Source: Limisphaerales bacterium (GTDB taxonomy: Bacteria; Verrucomicrobiota; Verrucomicrobiia; Limisphaerales; UBA8199). Taken from it: a stretch of 14,766 bases of DNA. The translations under genes were made by a program, and so were the position numbers. The DNA lies in NCBI GenBank assembly GCA_025356925.1, contig JANXQE010000648.1, forward strand, positions 1-14,766, in the 5' to 3' direction. Shown piece after piece: positions 1-6,661 of this stretch (its first letter is position 1; each line of letters begins with the position of its first letter). The notes under the pieces are model-generated. The model searched no databases and was not told where the DNA came from. It saw nothing but the letters and a program-made list of their open reading frames with translations.

Positions 1-112
1 CAGGCCTTTGGCCTGAAGACAGGTGGGCCGGAGCCGATGGTAACCACATCCGGAATCGGATCGAGTGCGATGTTTAGTTGAAGGGGGAACGGAGGTTGAG
101 ATGGAGTGGCTC
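1..112. other. Window edge, possible tail of an upstream gene
   Basis: Two plus-strand frames are open from base 1: one ends at TGA 79-81 and one at TAG 75-77. Either could be the 3' end of a gene that starts outside the window, and neither tail is recognisable. Bases 1-15 form a perfect 6-bp inverted repeat (CAGGCC ttt GGCCTG), too short and without a T-run, so not called a terminator. A good GGAGG (91-95) lies five bases before ATG 101, but that frame closes after nine codons at TAG 128-130, inside the repeat described next. Confidence 0.3.
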
Positions 113-149
113 ATAGCCAATCGCAAATAGCCGATAGCCAACAGCAAAT
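113..149. repeat. Two imperfect copies of a 16-bp unit, period 21
   Basis: The unit at 113-128 (atagccaatcgcaaat) recurs at 134-149 with 14 of 16 bases identical. This is the first part of a leader (113-220) that looks like inserted repeat material between the GGAGG/ATG at 91-103 and the start of the propeller gene at 256. Similar 'atagcca' runs occur between genes in verrucomicrobial genomes as far as I recall; this has not been checked by search. Confidence 0.55.
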
Positions 150-161
150 CTGCGCTACGGG

Positions 162-182
162 TTGTACGTTTTTAACGTACAA
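162..182. repeat. Perfect 9-bp hairpin with TTT loop
   Basis: TTGTACGTT at 162-170 and AACGTACAA at 174-182 are exact reverse complements separated by TTT. The stem is AT-rich and is followed by A residues on the plus strand. On the minus strand the T-run comes before the stem, so neither orientation fits a factor-independent terminator. It lies about 75 bases before the chosen start of the propeller gene and would be in its mRNA leader if transcription begins upstream. It could also be the core of a repeated element. Confidence 0.6.
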
Positions 183-195
183 AAAGATCCGTTCT

Positions 196-220
196 TCCCT
201 GACAGACTTTGGCTCACCCG
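196..220. repeat. Diverged copy of the intergenic repeat at 6481-6505
   Basis: The first 8 bases (tccctgac) and last 10 bases (ggctcacccg) are identical to those of 6481-6505, with the same total length of 25 and a diverged 7-base middle. In this copy the GTCCC/GGGAC hairpin is broken. Finding the same unit before two unrelated genes suggests a dispersed element rather than a gene-specific control site. Confidence 0.6.
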
Positions 221-255
221 ACCTGTTAGGAATGGGGTACGAAAGGCGAATGACT

Positions 256-3200
256 ATGAGCAAATTGCTAACCCCTCGGGTTTTTAAGGCACAATCCACC
301 TGCATCGTGGTGGTGCAGGCGTGGCTTGCGATCACCGCGAGCGCTTCGTCCCTGCGGCTGGTCTCGACGGTTGATCCGGACTTTGGCCCTCCGTCGGGAG
401 GAAACGGGGACTCTTACCTTCCGACGATGAGCCGGGATGGACGATATGTGCTTTTTGCGAGCACGGCCAACAACCTGGCCACGGTGGGCAGCAATCAGCC
501 GCTCCGTGCGGTGTTCCCGGCGCCAATCAACGTTTTTTTGAGAGATCGAACGAATGGCTCGACGACGCTCATCAGTATCAATCTGGCGGGCACGGGCGGC
601 GGGGATGCGGATTCGTTGCCGATCGGGGTGTCAACGAACGGGCGTTATGCGCTTTTTGAGAGCAGTGCCAGCAATCTGTTGGCGGGGGATACGAATAATG
701 CCAACGACGTATTCGTGCGCGATGTGCTCACCGGCACGACGTTGCTGGTGAGTGGCGCCACCAACGGCGGTTTCGCGGATAACTCTTCGTACAGCTCGGT
801 GATGACGCCAGATGGGCGCTATGTTGCGTTCGCGAGCGCGGCCGACAACCTGGTCGCCAATGATACCAATGGGATCCCCGACGTGTTTGTCCGGGACCTG
901 GTGAGCAAAGTGACGACTTTGGTCAGTGTCGGCGGCCAATCGTGGGGCTTTCCGGATTCGGACGTGGGTTCGGATGACCCGCTCATAACGCCGAACGGAC
1001 GGTACGTGGCCTTTTATAGCACGGCGACAAACCTCGTGCCGGGAGTTCAAACCGTCGGCAATCAGTATTTGCCGGATCGGCCGGCGAATTTGTATCTGCG
1101 CGATCGGGTGACGGGAAACACCACCTGGGTTAGCGCCGATGCGGTGACGGAGCTCGGGCTTCAGAGCGCGGCCCCGGTCACGAACGGGATCTCCTTCAAC
1201 GCTGCGCTGAGCGATGACGGCCGGTTCGTCGCTTTTGAAGCGATTCCTTATGCGAAGGTCGCTCCCGCGGTTATCCTCAGGTACGATGCGGACACCGCCC
1301 ACACTGATTTAATTGAAACGAATGCGGCCGTTCAAACTGGCGGGAGCTTTGAGAGCATCCAGGATTTGGCCATGACGCCAGACGGGCGGTTCGTTGCGTA
1401 TGTTGCCGGGGCGCTGGCTGGTTCCAGCACGACGGCGATTCGCGTTTGGGACGCGCAAACCGGCATTTCGACGCTGGCAAGCGGGAATACGAACAACATG
1501 GTGGTGGCCGGCGCGCTTTCCGACTATCCGGTTATGGACGACAGTGGGCGGTTTGTTGCGTTCAACAGCGGCGCAGCGGGCCTGGTTACCAATGTGATTC
1601 CGGGCGATTTCCATTTCTATCTTAGGGACCTGGCGGCCGGGACCACAAGGCTCCTGGATGCCGACACCAATGGGGTCGGGTCGCCGACGGATTCCAGCAG
1701 CACGCCCACGATCAGTGCGGATGGCCGACTGGTAGCTTTTGATTGCCAGGACAGCCGCATCGTGCCGGCGGACCGAAATCACTCGTACGATGTTTTCCTA
1801 CGCAATGTGCCGAACGCCACGAGTGAACTAATCTCGGGTCACGACCCAGCGTTTCCATCGTTTACGCCTGATGGGATAAGCGCGATTTCTTCGTCCTCGG
1901 TCAGCCTGGACGCGCGGTTTATTGCGTTTTGGAGCGAAGCGGATGATGTGGTCGGCAACGACACCAACGGTGTGCGGGACGTATTTGTCCGCGATGCCTT
2001 AAGCGGTGCCAGTGTGCTGGTGAGCGTCAACACCAACGGGGTAGCGGGGGATGGGTATTCGACGGATCCCGCGATCAGTGCGGACGGGCGGTACGTTGCT
2101 TTCACGAGCCTGGCTGATGATCTGGTGAAGGGAGACACCAACCGGGGGCTGGATATATTCCTCCGTGACGTGCCGGCGGGGACGACCACGCTGGTGAGCG
2201 TGAATGCCGCCGGCACAGGACCTGGAAATGCGGATTCCTCGTCGCCCGTTTTGAGCAGCGATGGGCGCATTGTCATGTTCCACAGCCTGGGAGGCAATCT
2301 GAGTCCGGGGATGGTTGCGGGCAGGGATAACCTGTTTTGGAGAGATCTGGGGAGCGGCCGGACCTATGCGCTCACCACAAATCAAGCCGCGGACAGGGTC
2401 ACGGCCGCGGCGATGACTTCAGATGGTGGTCTGGTCGCGTTTGCGACGGGCAGCAGCACTTTCCCAGCGCTTCCGCACGGGCTCTACGTTTGGGGTTCAG
2501 GATCCGCGTCAATTGTCTACAGTGTGGCGGGGAACGGCACGGCTTTCGGCCCGCTGGCCATTAGCCCTACTGGCCAAAAGCTCGCGTACGTTACAAATGG
2601 AGCCACCACGAGCCAACTCGTGGCGGTGGATCTGGTGTTGAAGACCAACTGGATAATCGCATCGTATTCAGGCCACTCGACATCACCGCCGCGGTTCAGC
2701 GCCGATTCCCGCTTTCTGGCGTATGTCGGGTCACTCGGGTCTACGGCGTACACCAATCAAGTATATCTTCATGACTTCCAAACGGGAACCAACCAGCTCA
2801 TCAGCCAAAGTTCCGACGGGTCGGGTGCAGGAAATGATGACTCGGATACTCCGGACCTGAGTTCGGATGGCAGATTTGTTTCGTACCGGAGCGCGGCAAG
2901 CAACCTGGTGGCGGGTGATCTCAATGGCGCGCCAGATATCTTCCTGTACGACGGCCAGAGCGGCGGGACGACGCTGATCACCGGCAGCCGATTTGGCAAC
3001 GTGAGCGCGGATAATCGGTCGCTGATGCCAGTGTTCAGCGGGGATGGGCGAACGTTGGTATTTGTGAGCTGGGCCTCCGATCTCACGGCGGACGATTTCA
3101 ACAACAACGCTGATGTATTCGCCCTTGGGCTGTACCCCGGCACGGCGGTGCCCGATTTCGCTGTCTCGGTCCTCCCGGTGCCCAGCCCGGTGCCGCACAA

Positions 3201-3375
3201 TTGGCTGAGTTGGCCGGCCAATCCTGGCAAGTCTTACCGCGTGCAAATCAAAAACCAATTGAGTGATTCGATGTGGCAAGAGCTCAGCGGCCAGGTATCC
3301 GTGGTCGGGAACCAAGGTTATTTCAACGATGGCACGCCGGTCACAACCCGATTTTATCGAATTGTCGCCTATTGA
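256..3375 (+). CDS. Exported PD40/TolB-type beta-propeller repeat protein
   Basis: A predicted exported protein of 1039 residues. ATG 256 is chosen because GAAAGG at 241-246 lies 9 bases upstream and the next ~35 residues form a signal peptide: basic start, hydrophobic core CIVVVQAWLAITA, then ASASS. ATG 250 is an alternative; the frame opens at GTG 106, but that segment translates repeat DNA. From about residue 55 to 965 there are about 16 repeats of 50-65 residues on the pattern DGRYVAF, a helix-free spacer, then DTNG-x-x-DVFVRD and TTLVS. This is the PD40 repeat of TolB-like propellers. Many copies carry D-x-N-x-x-x-D acidic clusters that could bind calcium. The last ~75 residues form a separate beta-type tail (YRVQIKNQLSD to FYRIVAY). 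No tol-pal genes are nearby, so the role is probably surface binding or structural rather than TolB. The partner or ligand is unknown. Confidence 0.85.
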   Translation: MSKLLTPRVFKAQSTCIVVVQAWLAITASASSLRLVSTVDPDFGPPSGGNGDSYLPTMSRDGRYVLFASTANNLATVGSNQPLRAVFPAPINVFLRDRTNGSTTLISINLAGTGGGDADSLPIGVSTNGRYALFESSASNLLAGDTNNANDVFVRDVLTGTTLLVSGATNGGFADNSSYSSVMTPDGRYVAFASAADNLVANDTNGIPDVFVRDLVSKVTTLVSVGGQSWGFPDSDVGSDDPLITPNGRYVAFYSTATNLVPGVQTVGNQYLPDRPANLYLRDRVTGNTTWVSADAVTELGLQSAAPVTNGISFNAALSDDGRFVAFEAIPYAKVAPAVILRYDADTAHTDLIETNAAVQTGGSFESIQDLAMTPDGRFVAYVAGALAGSSTTAIRVWDAQTGISTLASGNTNNMVVAGALSDYPVMDDSGRFVAFNSGAAGLVTNVIPGDFHFYLRDLAAGTTRLLDADTNGVGSPTDSSSTPTISADGRLVAFDCQDSRIVPADRNHSYDVFLRNVPNATSELISGHDPAFPSFTPDGISAISSSSVSLDARFIAFWSEADDVVGNDTNGVRDVFVRDALSGASVLVSVNTNGVAGDGYSTDPAISADGRYVAFTSLADDLVKGDTNRGLDIFLRDVPAGTTTLVSVNAAGTGPGNADSSSPVLSSDGRIVMFHSLGGNLSPGMVAGRDNLFWRDLGSGRTYALTTNQAADRVTAAAMTSDGGLVAFATGSSTFPALPHGLYVWGSGSASIVYSVAGNGTAFGPLAISPTGQKLAYVTNGATTSQLVAVDLVLKTNWIIASYSGHSTSPPRFSADSRFLAYVGSLGSTAYTNQVYLHDFQTGTNQLISQSSDGSGAGNDDSDTPDLSSDGRFVSYRSAASNLVAGDLNGAPDIFLYDGQSGGTTLITGSRFGNVSADNRSLMPVFSGDGRTLVFVSWASDLTADDFNNNADVFALGLYPGTAVPDFAVSVLPVPSPVPHNWLSWPANPGKSYRVQIKNQLSDSMWQELSGQVSVVGNQGYFNDGTPVTTRFYRIVAY

Positions 3376-3397
3376 CCAATTGGGGTCTGAGTGACCG

Positions 3398-6211
3398 TCA
3401 AGGTTTCAAGCGCGGCGAATCGGCCGGGTCACCCGGCTGGGTGCGGATCAGGCTCTCCGCCTCCCGCGTCAATGCGTGAGCGAGGATCCAATCAGTCCAA
3501 CCGGTCTCGATACCTCCGCTGTCGAGATCGCGAAGCCGCCTGGCGGCGAGCGCCTTGCCTTTGGTAAAAGCCTGCTCGGCAGCGTCAGACTGCTGGAGAC
3601 CGTGTTCCGCCATGGCCAGAACCATGTAACCCTCGATGTCTCGAGTCGATCCATCGTTGGTGCGGTCGAGGATCTTTTGCATCCAATCCTTGGCCGCCGT
3701 GAAATGTCCCTGTCGGTATTCCGCCAGGCCTTTGCAGAAGCGGAACCAGTTATTTGCCGCCGAGTCGGCGTCGAAAGTGACCGCAATGTCGGCGAGCCTG
3801 GCTTCTACAGTTAAGTCTCCACCTTGGGGTGGGAGCATCAAACAGCTTTTGGCCATGCGGTCGGCAATCCGGGGGTCATTGGTGATGGAGCCAAACTGCG
3901 TGCGGATCTGGTCGCAAAAGGCGCGATACTCCGGCAATTCGCCGCCCTGAACATACAACGCAGCCAAGGATTGATAGGCGTGGTGGTTTTGCGGGTCGAG
4001 CTCGATGATTTGCCGAAAATTACTTTCGGCCTTTTTCCATTGCCCGGTTCGAGCATGGTAATTTCCGCAGGCGAACAGCAGGCTTTTGTTGGGCCGCTCG
4101 CCCAAAGCTTCGGGAGTCAGGACCTGGCGGAATAGTCGGTCCGCTTCCACCTGGTTGCCTTCGGAGAGCAGAATATCAAAAAGGGCGCCGAGGGTCTCAC
4201 CAATGCCGGTATCCTGCTTGCTGAAACGTCGGCTCCAAATCGAGAGGGCCTCCTCCAAATGGTCTTTTGCTTCGGGGATTTTACCCTCGCGATCGAGCAC
4301 CCTGGCCAGTCGCGTGAGCGAGCCCGCCACCAAAGGATGGTCCTCGCCGAGGAGCTCTCTTTGGATGGCCAGCCCATCACGGGCGTCAGTCTCGGCCTCC
4401 TTTAGTTTGCCCTGAGGCAGGAGGGACTGGACCAGCCCGTTGAGGGCGCCGGCAGAGCTGGGATGGTGGTTGCCAAAGAGGTTTCGGTACACCGCCAAGG
4501 TCTCACGAAACATCGACTCCGCCGCCGCCCACTCTCCCTGGGCGTTCAGCATATTCGCCACTCCGTTCAACGACTCCGCAATCGCGAGGTGGTTCGGTTT
4601 CAATGCTTTTTTGCGAATCTCCAGGGCTTGTCGGAACATTTTTTCCGCTTCGGACGTTTTGGCTCGCTCGCTCAAAATGCACCCGAGATCCTGCAACGAC
4701 TCGGCGACGGCCAGATCGCTTTTGCCCAGCAGCTTCGTCCGGATGGCCAGAGCGCGCCGCTGGAAGCGTTCGGCCTCGGTTAAGTTTCCCTGGTTCCACA
4801 GGGCGGGAGACAGGTCGCTGAGGGTTTGTGCCACGCGGAGATCCTCGTCGCCGAACAACGTTCGACGCAGCTCCAGCGCCTTCCGGAGCATCTGCTCAGC
4901 CGACTGGTATTGGGCTAATTCCTGGTACACCTCGCCCAGGGTGCTGCGGAGCTCGGCTTCCACCTCGGGCTGATTCTTCAAATCGTCGCCGATCCGTTTG
5001 GCGGTCTGGTCCAGGATTTCCCGCAGCATCTTGGTATCGCTGCCAAGTGCGACCGAGGGCTCGGCGCCCTTGAGCATTTCTTTGAGGAACCGGGCGACCT
5101 CCCGGCTTTTGTCGGCTTCGGTTTCAGCGCGCTTGCGTTGCTCAACTTCAAGCCGAGTGGCCTCTTTGGCGAGTCGGGCTCCGCGCAGGGCCAGGTAGTA
5201 CGGGATGATCGCCAGAACGATGATGGCCATCGTGACGCCCCCCACCCGAGTCATGAATTTTAACCGCCGCGCGAGGGCGTGCTTGTCGCGGACGGATTCG
5301 CCATTGTGCAACAACGCCAGATCCGCGTTCATTTCCTCGGCCCGCCGGTACCGCTCCCTGGGATCCGGAGCACAGGCTCTGACCAAAACGGCATTGAGCT
5401 CCATCAATGTTTTGGATTCCGCATCCAGCCCCAGAGCGGTGTAGGGCTCCGGAAACTCGTTCCGGTCCTTGCCCATGCTAGCCTCGTAGAGCACTTTGCC
5501 CAGGGCATAAAGGTCGGCCTGCGGCGAGTTAGGCCCTTCGGGCGGAATGAAGCCTTCGGTGCCCACAAACGATTCGGCCCCCGCGAGGTCGGTGACTAGC
5601 CCGATGTCGGCCAACTTGGGAACGTCGTTCACGAAGATGATATTGGAGGGCTTAACGTCGCGGTGAATCAACCCCTGCCGATGCAAGTGGCCCAGCGCCA
5701 GGTTCAGTGTCAGGCCCAGGGTCAGACATTCCTCATAACTCAATCGCCCGCGCTGCTGGATGACCCGGCTGAGGGTCTTGGGGACGTATTGGTCGGCATC
5801 GAACTCGCCGGAACCAGTTTGCCAGGTGCTCGCGATGGCGCCTTTGCCACCGTGGACATCTGTGAGCGGTTTGCTCCCCAGCGCCGCATCCGCCGGGTCT
5901 GCCAGCTCCATCACATAATAAAAATAGCCTTCCGAATCGTTGCGGCCGATTTGGAGAACATCGATGAGGCCCTCGTTGCTGCGGGAGATGGGTTCGTAGC
6001 TCTGGATGCCTGCGAACTCGCGTTCGTATGGGCGGGCTTCCTTGAAGTTTTGCCGGTAAACCACCTTCACGGCGCGCCATGTCCCCACTGCGTTCCGGGC
6101 CAGCCAGACCTCGCCATAGCTGCCCTGGCCGATACACCGGAGCATCTGGTGATCCGGAATGAGCGGCGCCGGGCCTGGAATTCGGTTCAGGGCCGGGCCG
6201 CTCAGGCCCAT
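3398..6211 (-). CDS. Membrane Ser/Thr protein kinase with kinesin-light-chain-type TPRs
   Basis: A 937-residue Hanks-type kinase. The frame opens at GTG 6247, but ATG 6211 has AAGG five bases upstream and is preferred. Domains: kinase at about residues 20-305 with glycine loop GQGSYG (28-33), lysine in AVKVV (K49), catalytic HRDVKPSN (183-190) and activation segment GTEGFIPPEGP (217-227); one transmembrane helix at about 319-344; a charged coiled coil (345-383); six or seven 42-residue KLC-type TPRs (about 418-678); more TPRs towards 893. The metal-binding DFG is DIG (202-204). The Asp is kept, so activity is plausible, and I recall DIG as usual in this verrucomicrobial subfamily. Topology would put the kinase in the cytoplasm and the TPRs outside. 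It converges on the propeller gene with 22 bp between stops and no obvious terminator. Substrate unknown. Confidence 0.9.
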   Translation of the reverse strand: MGLSGPALNRIPGPAPLIPDHQMLRCIGQGSYGEVWLARNAVGTWRAVKVVYRQNFKEARPYEREFAGIQSYEPISRSNEGLIDVLQIGRNDSEGYFYYVMELADPADAALGSKPLTDVHGGKGAIASTWQTGSGEFDADQYVPKTLSRVIQQRGRLSYEECLTLGLTLNLALGHLHRQGLIHRDVKPSNIIFVNDVPKLADIGLVTDLAGAESFVGTEGFIPPEGPNSPQADLYALGKVLYEASMGKDRNEFPEPYTALGLDAESKTLMELNAVLVRACAPDPRERYRRAEEMNADLALLHNGESVRDKHALARRLKFMTRVGGVTMAIIVLAIIPYYLALRGARLAKEATRLEVEQRKRAETEADKSREVARFLKEMLKGAEPSVALGSDTKMLREILDQTAKRIGDDLKNQPEVEAELRSTLGEVYQELAQYQSAEQMLRKALELRRTLFGDEDLRVAQTLSDLSPALWNQGNLTEAERFQRRALAIRTKLLGKSDLAVAESLQDLGCILSERAKTSEAEKMFRQALEIRKKALKPNHLAIAESLNGVANMLNAQGEWAAAESMFRETLAVYRNLFGNHHPSSAGALNGLVQSLLPQGKLKEAETDARDGLAIQRELLGEDHPLVAGSLTRLARVLDREGKIPEAKDHLEEALSIWSRRFSKQDTGIGETLGALFDILLSEGNQVEADRLFRQVLTPEALGERPNKSLLFACGNYHARTGQWKKAESNFRQIIELDPQNHHAYQSLAALYVQGGELPEYRAFCDQIRTQFGSITNDPRIADRMAKSCLMLPPQGGDLTVEARLADIAVTFDADSAANNWFRFCKGLAEYRQGHFTAAKDWMQKILDRTNDGSTRDIEGYMVLAMAEHGLQQSDAAEQAFTKGKALAARRLRDLDSGGIETGWTDWILAHALTREAESLIRTQPGDPADSPRLKP

Positions 6212-6303
6212 CTTCGCCTTGAGAGTCTCGGATTTAGTGAATGGCACGGTTTTTAGTTACGGCGGAGCTGCCAATACTTAGCATTCATTGGTACTTTTTG
6301 CAG

Positions 6304-6332
6304 GGATTTTTGGCGCGACAGGATTTTTGGCG
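6304..6332. repeat. 12-bp direct repeat, period 17
   Basis: GGATTTTTGGCG occurs at 6304-6315 and again at 6321-6332. It is a short local duplication just upstream of the kinase gene. Function unknown; it could be a slippage product or two copies of a binding site. Confidence 0.6.
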
Positions 6333-6479
6333 TGCGCCGGTCGAGACACGAATTTAACGGATTGCGGGAATGCCAAGCCCATAGCGCGAAAGAGAGTGGT
6401 CGGAACGGAGCGGCCCTAAAAATCCCGCCAGGGACGCCAGAAATGTCCGGGCCGAGATTGTTCTCATGGCACTTCTTCC

Positions 6480-6631
6480 GTCCCTGACGGGACTCGGCTC
6501 ACCCGCCGACTTGGCCCCAGCGATGAATCGCCGGGCTATTATCGGTCGTCCCTGACGGGACTCAGGACGACTCGGTTTCAACCACACACCGTCGAAACGG
6601 TGGGCTGTGAGCTTTCGCCCCCGAGTGGGGC
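6480..6631. repeat. Cluster of small palindromes (REP-like element)
   Basis: GTCCCTGACGGGACT occurs twice, identically, at 6480-6494 and 6548-6562; each folds into a 5-bp stem GTCCC/GGGAC with loop TGAC. Between and after them are GCGAT-GA-ATCGC (6520-6531), CACCGT-CGAA-ACGGTG (6587-6602) and GCCCC-CGAGT-GGGGC (6617-6631). Two of the palindromes are followed by GGGCT (6533-6537 and near 6602), which suggests a modular unit. A further diverged TCCC-GCCA-GGGA lies near 6423. Such hairpin clusters resemble REP/BIME-type dispersed elements. No REP-associated transposase is present in this window. Confidence 0.7.
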
Positions 6632-6661
6632 AACGGGTGGTCTACGCCGTTATCCGGGGGC

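Larger units (their letters stand above)
6212..6661. other. Gene-free stretch between kinase and SGNH/TPR genes
   Basis: No convincing coding frame. The kinase-proximal part (6248-6300) is AT-richer and may hold its promoter, but I could not pick a good -10. The rest is filled with the short direct repeat at 6304-6332 and the palindrome cluster at 6480-6631. A minus-strand frame running through 6354-6587 translates this repeat DNA and is not a gene. Confidence 0.6.

Noticed and set aside
101..130. Nine-codon frame after a strong GGAGG
   Set aside because: Too short to support as a gene and runs into repeat DNA; mentioned only as a sign of a disrupted leader.
162..182. Hairpin read as a factor-independent terminator
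   Set aside because: AT-rich stem with no T-run after it on either strand.
2731..3315. 194-codon minus-strand frame opposite the propeller gene
   Set aside because: Shadow frame in repetitive GC-rich coding DNA; the plus-strand PD40 repeats explain this region.
256..3375. Naming the propeller gene tolB
   Set aside because: Only the PD40 repeat is shared; length, repeat number, C-terminal tail and neighbours differ from Tol-Pal TolB.
3376..3397. Bidirectional terminator between the convergent propeller and kinase genes
   Set aside because: Only 22 bases with the short palindrome CCAATTGG; no stable stem with a T-run.
5663..6256. 197-codon plus-strand frame opposite the kinase
   Set aside because: Antisense to the kinase catalytic domain, whose motifs are unmistakable on the minus strand; no family resemblance in the antisense translation.
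6480..6631. CRISPR array
   Set aside because: The palindromic units differ in sequence and spacing; there are only two identical copies and no cas genes.
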